Part shown: positions 44,538 to 52,759 of the stretch, one piece after another
Layout: each line of letters begins with the position of its first letter
How positions within the stretch are numbered: position 1 is the stretch's first letter
Source of the DNA: AC-32 sp963763475
Lineage (GTDB): Bacteria > Actinomycetota > Thermoleophilia > Gaiellales > Gaiellaceae
Reading direction: 5' to 3'
DNA length: 64,000 nucleotides
Assembly (NCBI GenBank): GCA_963763475.1
Contig: CAVXOR010000004.1
Location: forward strand, 124,001-188,000
Made by a program: the position numbers and the translations under genes
Notes under the pieces: generated by a model
The model's input: only the letters and a program-made list of their open reading frames with translations
What the model was told of the DNA's origin: nothing
Databases searched by the model: none

Positions 44538-45761
44538 ATGCCGAGAAAGATGATTGGATCGATTGCGGTTGCAGCCGCTGCTGCGCTCGCCACCGGCCTG
44601 GTCGCGGCGGGATCGCGTGCCCAGGCCGACCGCTCTCGTGCGACGATCAGACTCGTCAGGGTGACAGTCCAGGGACAGATCGCGAAGGTGCGGCCGCGCA
44701 TCCATGGCTGGCGCAAGGGCGCTCGCTGGCGGGTCTTCATCGACGGCAAGTACAACAACTTCTCCACCCGCCCCGACCTCGCGCTGGCGCTGAACCTCCG
44801 ACCAGGCAGGCATCGGATCTCGGCAGACGTGATCGACGGCACGCGTCGCTCTCGGCGCTCGCGTTCGATCAGGATCGTCGTCAAGGCCGCGCCCGGGAGG
44901 CTCGTGGCCGCGGTTGGCGACATGGCGTGTGATCCCGCTGACCCGGCTTTCCGCGGAGGTGCCGGCATCGCGAAGGCTTGTCGCGGGCGCGAGGTGGCGA
45001 GCCTGATCGCGGCGGCTCGGCCGAGTCTGCTGCTGGCCCTCGGGGACCTCCAGTACGAGTGCGGCGGCGTCTCCGCCTACGCGCAGTCATACGCCCGGAT
45101 CTTCGGGCGCTTCAAGTCGATCACGAGGCCGATCGTCGGCAACCACGAGTACGAGACCTTCGAGCACACTTCATACCCCCCGACCTGCGACGGTGCTAGC
45201 GGTCAGGGCTACTTCGGCTACTTCGGCGCCCAGGCCGCGGGGCCGGGCGGCTACTACAGCTACGACGTCGGCAGCTGGCACGTGGTAGCCCTCAACTCCG
45301 AGTGCGGTCACGTCGGCGGCTGCGGTGTTGGCTCGCCCGAGGAGCTCTGGCTACGGGCTGACTTGGCGGCTCATCCGCAAGCCTGCACGCTCGCCTACTG
45401 GCACGAGCCGCGCTGGACCGGCCTCACTTCGCCCGGACCGAACCCGGCACCCGATGCCTTCTGGCGGGACGCGGCCGCCGCCGGTGTCGACGTCGTGCTC
45501 GTCGGTCACCACCACCTGTACGAACGCTTGACACCACTGGACGCGAATGGCAAGCCGAGCAACTTGGGGATCCGCCAGTTCACCGTTGGGACGGGGGGCC
45601 GCAACCTCTTCGCCGGCAACTGGCTTCCGATCTCGCGGGCACACCAAGGCACCCTCTTCGGAATCCTGCTGCTGACGTTGCGCGACACCGGCTATGCGTG
45701 GCAGTTCGAGCCACAGCACGGTGCAGTCTTCACCGATTACGGCAACGGTGCCTGTCACTGA
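44538..45761 (+). CDS. Secreted calcineurin-like metallophosphoesterase
   Basis: A 407-residue exported phosphoesterase. A signal peptide (about 1-29) precedes a beta-rich domain of about 90 residues, then the metallophosphatase core: GDMACDP near 130, LALGDLQYECGG near 168, GNHEYE near 203, the His of YWHEPRW near 290 and GHHHLYER near 325. All five metal-ligand blocks are present. It resembles acid phosphatases of the purple type; phosphate scavenging outside the cell is likely. Confidence 0.88.
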   Translation: MPRKMIGSIAVAAAAALATGLVAAGSRAQADRSRATIRLVRVTVQGQIAKVRPRIHGWRKGARWRVFIDGKYNNFSTRPDLALALNLRPGRHRISADVIDGTRRSRRSRSIRIVVKAAPGRLVAAVGDMACDPADPAFRGGAGIAKACRGREVASLIAAARPSLLLALGDLQYECGGVSAYAQSYARIFGRFKSITRPIVGNHEYETFEHTSYPPTCDGASGQGYFGYFGAQAAGPGGYYSYDVGSWHVVALNSECGHVGGCGVGSPEELWLRADLAAHPQACTLAYWHEPRWTGLTSPGPNPAPDAFWRDAAAAGVDVVLVGHHHLYERLTPLDANGKPSNLGIRQFTVGTGGRNLFAGNWLPISRAHQGTLFGILLLTLRDTGYAWQFEPQHGAVFTDYGNGACH

Positions 45762-45902
45762 ACCGAATCTCCGGAGCCGGATGAACATAAGAAGCCGAGC
45801 CCGAGTGCGCGATCGTTACCCGGTAGCGGATCGCAAGTTGGGCATTTGCAGGGGATCTTCTCTGTCGATAGAGGATTCACTCATCATCAAGGAGGAACCC
45901 CC
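45762..45902 (+). promoter_or_regulatory. Leader of the three-repeat secreted protein
   Basis: Contains an inverted element (GATC...GGATC around GTTACCCGGTAGC), a small hairpin (CTCT/AGAG near 45861-45874) and the very strong ribosome site AAGGAGG before the TTG at 45903. This suggests high expression from a weak start codon. Confidence 0.35.
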
Positions 45903-46427
45903 TTGCGGAAACTGATCTTCGTGCTCGCGCTGGCACTCCTGGCGATTACTGCCTCGGCTGTCGCGAGCGCCACCCCAACTCCGGCCGACAAGGCCGCCGC
46001 GGTCAAACAATGCTCCACCGAGCGGGCCGGCATGGGCGCGCCGGCATTCAAGTTGCTCTATGGCACCAACGCGAACAAGTCGAATGGCTTCGGCAAGTGC
46101 GTCTCGAAGCTTGCGCAGCAGAACGCGAAGAACCAGACCAACGCCGCGGCCCAGTGCCGCACCGAGCGTGCCGCCGACCCGGCTGCCTTTGCGGTCAAGT
46201 ACGGCACGGGCAAGAAGCACGCCAACGCCTTCGGGAACTGCGTCTCCGGGAAGGCCAAGGCGGCGGCAGCGCAGCAGGTGCACGCAACGGTCAACGCAGC
46301 GAAGGCCTGCTGGGACGAGCGCAAGGCAGACCCCGCGGCCTTCAAGACGAAGTACGGCGCGAACGCGAACAAGTCGAACGCGTTCGGCAAGTGCGTCTCC
46401 GGCAAGGTCAAGCACTCCGCTCCGTAG
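45903..46427 (+). CDS. Secreted protein of three Cys-pair repeats
   Basis: A 174-residue exported protein that I place in no named family. TTG at 45903 follows AAGGAGG by 7 nt. A signal peptide (about 1-23) precedes three units of about 43 residues, each with the pattern Cys-x3-R ... FxxxYG ... N-x-FG-x-CVS: QCSTERAG/NGFGKCVSK, QCRTERAA/NAFGNCVSG, CWDERKAD/NAFGKCVSG. Each unit holds one Cys pair, likely a disulfide outside the cell. It could be a surface or matrix protein. Confidence 0.8.
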   Translation: MRKLIFVLALALLAITASAVASATPTPADKAAAVKQCSTERAGMGAPAFKLLYGTNANKSNGFGKCVSKLAQQNAKNQTNAAAQCRTERAADPAAFAVKYGTGKKHANAFGNCVSGKAKAAAAQQVHATVNAAKACWDERKADPAAFKTKYGANANKSNAFGKCVSGKVKHSAP

Positions 46428-47027
46428 CGCCTAGAGCTCTGCTCTGCCCCGCCCCGTTCCGGCCATCGTCGGCACCGGGGCGGGGCGGCCCACTCTCGCC
46501 TGGGCTGGCAACTCATAAGACCTGAGCACGATCGGCCCGAAGTGTGCGGCTCCCGCCGGGGGCGATGCTCGTGATTGACCACGCGCAGGCTTAGACGGCT
46601 GGACGCATCTGTCGGAGTAGGGAGTCGGGCGCGAATCTTCCGGGGAGACTGGGCGGCAGTTCTCCCAACTCGGGGGGTGGAAGACCGGCCCGACTCCCGG
46701 CCCTCTCGGGTCGGAGATACGCCGCGGTACCTGCCGAGACGAAAATGTTCGCACCCAGGCCATCCATGGCCGCTAACCGAATCAAGTAGCGGGACCGCGT
46801 ACCCCAGCGGAGACGTGAAAATCCGGCCGGCCGCGGATCGTCTTGGTCAGACATGGGCACACGCGCCCTCGCCGCCCCTATTGGGCTGCGCCCCGCACAG
46901 CGTTCTAAGACGCGCGAGCGACGTTGCCGATGAAGAGCACCGGGGGCCGGTGGGCCAGCACCTGGCCCCCTTTCTCGTGCTCTGACGTTCTCTAAATAGA
47001 TGCCCTCAGCGGCTCGTTCTTACGCGG
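46428..47027. other. 600-nt region with no supported gene
   Basis: At the left end an 11-bp perfect stem with a 19-nt loop (46446-46456 / 46476-46486) may terminate the secreted-protein gene. Open frames further right have no protein-like pattern and no ribosome site. The sequence looks like decayed DNA between an accessory gene and the tRNA-Pro locus. Confidence 0.5.
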
Positions 47028-47225
47028 CTAGTGGAGCGGTGCACCATGTGCCAGCCAGCGCTCGACGAGGTCCTCGTCCAGGCGCTCATCCGAGGAGCGG
47101 CAGCCGCTACAGCGGAGCGAGCCGAGCCTGAACAGCGACTCAGGTAGTGGATTGCCGCATGCGAGGCAGACCAGGTTATCCCCTGACCGGTCCTGCTCTT
47201 GTCGATTGTCGGCCCAACTGGTCAA
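47028..47225 (-). CDS. Small zinc-ribbon protein, hypothetical
   Basis: A 65-residue frame with two CxxC knuckles 17 residues apart (VCLACGNPLPE and LRCSGCRSS), then a helical SDERLDEDLVERW. It would bind one zinc. The start is a TTG at 47225, and no ribosome site is obvious. It may be a remnant of an element at the tRNA-Pro locus. Confidence 0.5.
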   Translation of the reverse strand: MTSWADNRQEQDRSGDNLVCLACGNPLPESLFRLGSLRCSGCRSSDERLDEDLVERWLAHGAPLH

Positions 47226-47743
47226 ACCGCAGCAGCCCCTTCCCTCATCCGCAGCCTAGGTCGATGCCGCGGGGCTGGGAATCCCTGATTCGAGGGACAG
47301 CTCCTCGCTCCAGATGAGGGCCTGGCAGCTGTTGCGGACCGATTCCGCGTCCCCGCGATGGGCCTGGGACCGGTCACATCTCGGGGGAGCGCGGCGGGCG
47401 GCAGAAGGAGCCCGGGCTGCCGCACGGTCGGGCTCCTCGCGCCCCTGCCGCCGCCCCGCCTTCTTACCGCTCCGAATCAGGAAAAACCTGCGCACGCTCG
47501 AGAGGACCCAGGCGGAATCGCTGGCCTCACTCAAGAAAGCACACGTATCCGGTAAGGGGTCTGCCAGCCCAGGCGAGAGCGGGCAGCCATCTTCGCTACG
47601 GAGTCTGCGGCACCCTCGACCACATCACCGGCGGAGCCGCGGGTTTGCGAGGGGCCGGTTTCCCCTCAACCCCTTGACTCCCCGTTAACTGGAGACACGA
47701 AGTAGGCACGCGGCACTTTGGCCGGCGGTCTCGAACGCTCGGG
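47226..47743. other. 518-nt region with no supported gene
   Basis: Several frames are open but none has protein-like composition, a known motif or a ribosome site. I see no RNA gene or repeat. Confidence 0.4.
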
Positions 47744-47947
47744 TCAGGTGAGCGGCCTGACCCGAGTTGTCGTCTCGGTAGCCATCAAGGAACCCTGGGT
47801 CCCATCGAACCTGACGAGGCACAGCACCTGCGCTAGATCCGGGTGGTTTTCCCTCAGCCTGTCAAGCAGGCGAAAGGCGTTGGCGGGCTCGCCGATCTCC
47901 ATTAGTACGCGCCCGTCACGGTCATCCACTAGGAGAAACCCCTCCAC
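47744..47947 (-). CDS. Small hypothetical protein
   Basis: A 67-residue frame with natural composition: FLLVDDRDGRVLMEIGEP, then LLDRLRENHPDLAQVLCLVRF and TETTTRVRPL. The alternation of strand and helix looks like a small folded domain. No family known to me. It lies next to the recombinase remnant. Confidence 0.5.
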   Translation of the reverse strand: MEGFLLVDDRDGRVLMEIGEPANAFRLLDRLRENHPDLAQVLCLVRFDGTQGSLMATETTTRVRPLT

Positions 47948-48144
47948 GGCCTAGCTGTGTCCTTACGGCTGGTCCGCAAACGCGGAAGTGGCACATCGGC
48001 GCACCGTGTGTACACGAGCCCCGCAGCCAGCTTCTCCCTCGTCCCAGCCACGCCCGCATCGTCCAGCCCGGCATAGGTGCTGAGAGTGATGGCCGGGTCG
48101 GAATGGGGCAGCAGCCGGCAGCGACGGGCAGGTGGCGGGAGCAC
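47930..48144 (-). pseudogene. Tyrosine recombinase (integrase) C-terminal remnant
   Basis: A short frame whose part at 48016-48114 reads LLPHSDPAITLSTYAGLDDA, matching the end of phage-type integrases (GHSDPxxTLxxYA), including the catalytic Tyr. The Arg-His-Arg region that should precede it is absent. It points to the tRNA-Pro gene 82 nt away, a usual integration site. I take it as the relic of a lost element. Confidence 0.5.
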
Positions 48145-48192
48145 GTCCTGCGGCGACTCGACACGGCCTGGCGGTGCTCATTTACGGCCACG

Positions 48193-48221
48193 AAAAAACC
48201 CGCCGTTAACCAGCGGGTTTT
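48193..48221 (-). terminator. Terminator of tRNA-Pro
   Basis: On the minus strand a 9-bp stem AAAACCCGC/GCGGGTTTT with a 9-nt loop, followed by a run of T, lies 4 nt after the tRNA 3' end. Confidence 0.8.
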
Positions 48222-48225
48222 CCAA

Positions 48226-48300
48226 TCGGGGCGCCGAGATTTGAACTCGGGACCTCTAGTCCCCCAGACTAGCGCGCTAACCAGGCTGCGCCACGCCCCG
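48226..48300 (-). tRNA. tRNA-Pro (GGG)
   Basis: A 75-nt cloverleaf: acceptor CGGGGCG/CGCCCCG with discriminator A, D-loop AGCCTGGTTAGCG, anticodon stem CTAGT/ACTAG with loop CTGGGGG (anticodon GGG), and T-arm with GTTCAAATC. CCA is not encoded. It lies on the same strand as proS, downstream of proS and a small regulator gene. Confidence 0.95.
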
Positions 48301-48319
48301 TCCGGCGAACTCTAGCTCA

Positions 48320-48412
48320 CCGCCTGGCCGAAGCCAGGCGGCCGGCCTCCTAGGCGGCATCGCAAGCGATGCCTGGCAGACTGCGCCTAGTTCCTGGCGA
48401 GCCAACGGCTCG
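48320..48412. repeat. Three short hairpins between the XRE gene and tRNA-Pro
   Basis: Perfect stems at 48320-48328/48333-48341 (CGAA loop), 48356-48363/48366-48373 (AA centre; copy 2 of the 18-nt element at 18429), and 48398-48403/48407-48412 (AAC loop). They could end the proS message or protect its 3' end. Confidence 0.5.
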
Positions 48413-48416
48413 AGCC

Positions 48417-48713
48417 TCAACCCAGACGTTTATACAAGCGGTCGATCAGGTCGGGCATCGCCTCGAGCCTGTGCGTGATCACCCGCAGGCGGTACTCGCG
48501 GAAGTGCTCCGGCTCGACGCCCAGGGCCTTCGCGAGCTGGCCGACGACCTTGTCCGAGGGGACCGGCCGGTTGCCGTGGACGAGGTGGTTCAGGTAGCCG
48601 GCCGAGAGCTTCGTCTTGTCGGCCAGGCCGCGATAGGTGACGCCGGTCTCGGTCATCAGCCGTTCGATCGTCGGGCCGAAGGGCTGGTCGCTGAACTTGC
48701 GCCGCCGCGCCAC
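48417..48713 (-). CDS. Small XRE-type helix-turn-helix regulator
   Basis: A 98-residue DNA-binding protein. The helix-turn-helix is VTYRGLADKTKLSAGYLNHL, then VHGNRPVPSDKVVGQLAKAL. A short helical tail ends it. The GTG start overlaps the proS stop by one base (TAGTG), so it is co-translated with proS. Its target is unknown; control of the nearby tRNA or proS is a possible but untested idea. Confidence 0.8.
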   Translation of the reverse strand: MARRRKFSDQPFGPTIERLMTETGVTYRGLADKTKLSAGYLNHLVHGNRPVPSDKVVGQLAKALGVEPEHFREYRLRVITHRLEAMPDLIDRLYKRLG

Positions 48714-50371
48714 TAGACGATGCTCCCGAGCTCGCCGAGCCGTATGCGCCGCTCCTCGCCGGTCTTTCGGTCGCGCACGTCGACGGCGCCGTCCTCGAGC
48801 GTCTTCTTGCCGACGGTCACGCGGAGCGGGATCCCGATCAGGTCCGCGTCGGCGAACTTCTCGCCGGCGCGGGCGCCGCGGTCGTCCAGCAGCACCTCCG
48901 CACCGGCCTCCTCGAGCACGCGGGCGGCTTCGTCCGCCTGCTGCTCTGCCCCGGGCAGCGCGACCACGTGAACCTCGTACGGCGCGATCGAGCGCGGCCA
49001 GACGATGCCCTGCTCGTCGTGATGCTGCTCGACCGCGGCGGCCATCACGCGGCCGAGACCGATCCCGTAGCTGCCCATCACCAGCGGCTTTTCGGAGCCG
49101 TCCTCGTCGAGGAACGTCGCGCCGAGCGGCGCCGAGTACTTGGTCTCGAGCTTGAAGATGTGTCCCACCTCGATTGCCACCTGAAGATGTAGATGCGCGC
49201 CGCAGCTCGGACATGCGTCTCCTTCGCGAACTTCTCGGAGATCCGCGAACCGGGCTTCGTAGTCGCGGCCGGCCTGCACGCCACGGAGGTGCACGTCGTC
49301 GCGGTTGGCGCCGACCACGTACTGGCCCTCGCGGAGCGCCTCGTCGGCGAGCACCTCGACCGAGACACCGACCGGGCCGATCGAGCCGCCCGAGGCCCCG
49401 AAGGCCTCGCGGATCTCCTCCTGCTCGGCTGGACGAAACTCCTCGCCGAGGGCCTGGAGGAGCTTCATCTCGTTGAGCCGGTCGTCGCCGCGCACCAGCG
49501 CGAGCACGATCCTGCCGTCGACCACGACCGGCATCGCCTTCGCGGTGGCGCGAGGATCGACGGCGAGGAACTCCGAGACGTCCAGGATCGTCCGCTGCCC
49601 GGGCGTCTCGACTTCCTGCGGCGCGGCCAGCTCCTCCGGAAAGTCGGCGGGCGAAGGCCGGCCGTCGGCGATCTCGAGATCGGCGGCGTAGTCGCCCTTC
49701 TCGCAGGTCACGAGCGTGTTCTCGCCCGAGCCGGAGGGCGCCAGAAAGTCCTGGCTGCCGCTGCCACCCATCATCCCCGACTCGGCCGCGACCTCGTGGG
49801 CCTCGACCCCGCAACGCTCGAAGATCCGCCTGTACGCCGCCGAATGCTTGAGAAAGCTCTCGTCGAGCCCGTCCTCGTCGCGGTCGAACGAATACCCGTC
49901 CTTCATGATGAACTCGCGGACCCGCAGCAAACCACCGCGCGGGCGCGGCTCGTCGCGGTCCTTCGTCTGCAAGTGGTACCAGATCTGCGGCAGCTCTTTG
50001 TAGGACTGGATCTCACGCGCGTGAAAGGCAACCGTCTCCTCGTGGGTGAGGGGCAGAACGTAGGCGCGCCCGGTGCGGTCCCCGAGCCTGAAGAGCTCGG
50101 GGATGGCGATTCGCCCCGTCGCCTCCCAGAGTTCGGCCGGGGTGAGGACGGGCATCAGGATCTCCTGTGCGCCGAAGGCGTCGAGCTCTTCGCGGATGAT
50201 CCGTTCGACCTTCCGGTGGACGCGCCAGCCCAGGGGCAGGAACGACCAGAGGCCCGCGCTGACCTGCCGGATGAAGCCGCCGCGCACGAGCAGCTTGTGG
50301 CTGGCGGCTTCCGCGTCGGCCGGGTCGTCGCGCAGGGTCGGCAGGAAGAGCGCTGAAGCGCGGGCGATCAT
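48713..50371 (-). CDS. proS: Prolyl-tRNA synthetase, bacterial type
   Basis: Charges tRNA-Pro; 552 residues. The class II core shows LPLGWRVHRKVERIIREEL near 48 and LTHEETVAFH (motif 2) near 110, and motif 3 is in GSYGIGLGR near 420. The editing INS domain (about 225-385; FLAVDPRATAKAMPVVVDG) marks the bacterial long form, and an anticodon-binding domain ends the protein. A tRNA-Pro gene lies 340 nt downstream. Confidence 0.96.
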   Translation of the reverse strand: MIARASALFLPTLRDDPADAEAASHKLLVRGGFIRQVSAGLWSFLPLGWRVHRKVERIIREELDAFGAQEILMPVLTPAELWEATGRIAIPELFRLGDRTGRAYVLPLTHEETVAFHAREIQSYKELPQIWYHLQTKDRDEPRPRGGLLRVREFIMKDGYSFDRDEDGLDESFLKHSAAYRRIFERCGVEAHEVAAESGMMGGSGSQDFLAPSGSGENTLVTCEKGDYAADLEIADGRPSPADFPEELAAPQEVETPGQRTILDVSEFLAVDPRATAKAMPVVVDGRIVLALVRGDDRLNEMKLLQALGEEFRPAEQEEIREAFGASGGSIGPVGVSVEVLADEALREGQYVVGANRDDVHLRGVQAGRDYEARFADLREVREGDACPSCGAHLHLQVAIEVGHIFKLETKYSAPLGATFLDEDGSEKPLVMGSYGIGLGRVMAAAVEQHHDEQGIVWPRSIAPYEVHVVALPGAEQQADEAARVLEEAGAEVLLDDRGARAGEKFADADLIGIPLRVTVGKKTLEDGAVDVRDRKTGEERRIRLGELGSIV

Positions 50372-50386
50372 CGTTGTCCGGGCAGA

Positions 50387-51520
50387 CTATTCGAGCGGGA
50401 TCAGCGAAGCTTCGGCCATCGCGAGCGCCGCCGGCTTGGCCATCTTCAAGCGCTTCGGCCGGTGCATGCCGTCGGCTATCCACCTGTCGATCTCGTGGAA
50501 GAGCTGGTCGACGAGGATGTCCGAGGAAACCTTCTTCAGCACGCGCCCGTGCGCGTAGACGAACCCGACGTCGCGGCCGCCGGCGATCCCGAAGTCGGCG
50601 TCCCCCGCCTCCCCCGGCCCGTTGACGGCGCAGCCGAGCACCGCCACCTCGAAGTGCTGCGGGTACTCCCGCAGCCGCTCCTCGACCACCTCCGCGAGCT
50701 GTTGGACGCCGACGTTGTCGCGGCCGCAGCTGGGGCACGCGATCATCACCGGGCCGCGCTCGCGCAGGCCCAGCGCCTTCAGGATCTCGAAGGCCGTCTT
50801 GACCTCCTCTACCGGGTCCGCGGTCAGCGAGACGCGGAGCGTGTCGCCGATCCCGTCCACGAGCAGCGCGCCCATCCCAACGGCGCTCTTGATCGAGCCC
50901 GAGTACGGCGTCCCGGCCTCGGTCACGCCGAGGTGGAGCGGGTACGGCACCTTCGAGGCGAGCAGCCGGTAGGCGCGGATCATGGTCGGCACGTGGCTCG
51001 ACTTGACCGAGATCTTGAAGTCGTAGAAGCCGAGGCTCTCGAGCAAACGCACCTCTTCGAGCGCGGCTTCCACCAGGGCCTCGGCTTGGTCCTGCTGTGC
51101 GAGCTCGGCCAGATGCTTCGGGAGGGAGCCCGAGTTGGCGCCGATCCGCATCGGCGTGCCTGCCCGCTGCGCCGACCGCACGACCTCGGCGACCTTGTCC
51201 GAGCCGCCGATGTTGCCCGGGTTGATGCGCACGGCGGCTACGCCGGCATCGATTGCGCGCAGGGCAAGGCTTGCGTTGAAGTGGATGTCCGCGATCACCG
51301 GCAGCGGCGAGAGGCGGACTATCTTCGGCAGGGCGTCGGCGTCCTCGCTCTTCGGTACCGCCACGCGCACGAGCTCGCAACCCGCCGAGGCAAGCGACGC
51401 GATCTGCGCCGTCGTCGCCTCGACGTCGTGCGTCTTGGTGAGCGTCATCGACTGCACCACGACGGGCGCGCCGCCGCCGATCTGGACTCCGCCTACGTGG
51501 ATTGAGCGTTCGCTCGCCAC
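50387..51520 (-). CDS. ispG: 4-hydroxy-3-methylbut-2-enyl diphosphate synthase IspG
   Basis: The iron-sulfur enzyme of the penultimate MEP step, 377 residues. The TIM barrel holds DIHFN and RINPGNIG; the 4Fe-4S ligands are CPSCGRDN near 262 and GCAVNGPGEA near 300. It starts at GTG 51520. Together with dxr in the same row it shows use of the MEP route to isoprenoids, which feeds UppS. Confidence 0.95.
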   Translation of the reverse strand: MASERSIHVGGVQIGGGAPVVVQSMTLTKTHDVEATTAQIASLASAGCELVRVAVPKSEDADALPKIVRLSPLPVIADIHFNASLALRAIDAGVAAVRINPGNIGGSDKVAEVVRSAQRAGTPMRIGANSGSLPKHLAELAQQDQAEALVEAALEEVRLLESLGFYDFKISVKSSHVPTMIRAYRLLASKVPYPLHLGVTEAGTPYSGSIKSAVGMGALLVDGIGDTLRVSLTADPVEEVKTAFEILKALGLRERGPVMIACPSCGRDNVGVQQLAEVVEERLREYPQHFEVAVLGCAVNGPGEAGDADFGIAGGRDVGFVYAHGRVLKKVSSDILVDQLFHEIDRWIADGMHRPKRLKMAKPAALAMAEASLIPLE

Positions 51521-51529
51521 GCGGTGAGT

Positions 51530-52759
51530 CTAGCCCCCGCGGATATTTCCGATGTCGTTTGAGAGGCCGACGAAAAAGAGCAGCAGCACCAGGGCAATTC
51601 CCACCGCCGACACGCGCTCGTAGACGGAGCGCTGCACCGCCCGGCCGCGGACTCCCTCGACGATCGAGAACAGCATGTGACCGCCGTCCAGCGGCAGCAG
51701 CGGCAGCAGGTTCAGGAGCGCGAGCGAGAGGCTGATGATCGCCAGCACCTGCAGGTACTCGCGGTAGCCGAGCTGGGCTGCCTTGCTCGACTGCTGCACG
51801 ATCCCGACCGGCGTGGAGACGTCCTTGCGTCCCGAGCCGTTCGCGATGTGGCCGAGCCAGGTGCCCATCGCCTTGGTCACGAGCCACGTGTCCTCGGCTG
51901 CCAGCCCGAACGCCTTCGGCGGGCTGTAGTGCGTGTAGCGCACCGCCGCCGGGTGGAACCCGAGCGTGTAGACGCCGTCGGTCTCGGTCGGCTTGACCGC
52001 CGGCAGCTCGAGATACCGGTCCTGGCGGAGGACCGAGATCACGAGCGGGCCGCCCTTGCTGTTGCGAATCGCGTCTCGGACGTCGGTGAAGTCGTAGGCC
52101 GGCTGGCGATTGATGCCGACGATCCGGTCGCCCGCGTGCAGGCCTGCGACTGCCGCCGGCGACTTGGGAATCACGTCCTGGACGCGGCGTGAGGCGTCGG
52201 ACGGGATCCCGAGCATGTAGACGGTGGCGAGCAGCACGATCGCGAAGAGCAGGTTCGTCCCCGGCCCCGCCGCGATCACGGCCAGCCGCTTCCACGTCCG
52301 CGCGCGCCAATACGCATCCGGGCCGAGCGCGTCGTCGAGCTCGCTCAAGCCCCGGTCGGCCGCCTTGCGGGCCTTGGGCGAGAGCTTGGCGCTCTCCAGA
52401 GCCTGCTCGAGGGTCGCAAGCGCGTCGCGCGCCTCGGCGAAGGCGCCCTGGGCGACCAGCCGCTTGGCCCGCTCGACGTCCGTCAGCAGCCGCGGCTCCT
52501 CGAACAGCGCCGGCCCGAAGTGCACGTCCAGGTCGGACGCCGCGGGCCGGTGCATGCCGGGGATCTTCACGTAGCCGCCGAACGGGATCACGCCGACGCC
52601 GTACTCGATCCCGTCGCGCGTCCACTTGACCGCCGCGGGCGGGAACCCGATGTAGAACTTCCGCGGCCGCATTCCCACGCCGCGAGCCGTGAAGAAGTGG
52701 CCCATCTCGTGGATCAGGATCAGCAGCGCGAGGCCGAGGATGGCGACGAGGACGCTCAT
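51530..52759 (-). CDS. rseP: Site-2 membrane metalloprotease RseP
   Basis: A zinc intramembrane protease of 409 residues. HEMGHFF (HExxH) lies in the first helix near residue 18 and the third ligand in LLPLDGGHM near 360. One PDZ domain (about 185-265; GLHAGDRIVGINRQPAYDF) lies between. A helical insert of about 60 residues precedes the PDZ. It would clip anti-sigma factors or signal peptides. ATG overlaps the dxr stop (ATGA). Confidence 0.93.
   Translation of the reverse strand: MSVLVAILGLALLILIHEMGHFFTARGVGMRPRKFYIGFPPAAVKWTRDGIEYGVGVIPFGGYVKIPGMHRPAASDLDVHFGPALFEEPRLLTDVERAKRLVAQGAFAEARDALATLEQALESAKLSPKARKAADRGLSELDDALGPDAYWRARTWKRLAVIAAGPGTNLLFAIVLLATVYMLGIPSDASRRVQDVIPKSPAAVAGLHAGDRIVGINRQPAYDFTDVRDAIRNSKGGPLVISVLRQDRYLELPAVKPTETDGVYTLGFHPAAVRYTHYSPPKAFGLAAEDTWLVTKAMGTWLGHIANGSGRKDVSTPVGIVQQSSKAAQLGYREYLQVLAIISLSLALLNLLPLLPLDGGHMLFSIVEGVRGRAVQRSVYERVSAVGIALVLLLFFVGLSNDIGNIRGG

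Noticed and set aside
46431..46985. Overlapping open frames of about 110-136 codons on both strands
   Set aside because: Composition is Pro/Arg/Ser noise with no motif or ribosome site.
47256..47688. Open frames of 92 and 124 codons on opposite strands
   Set aside because: No recognisable pattern; both fit chance frames in GC-rich DNA.
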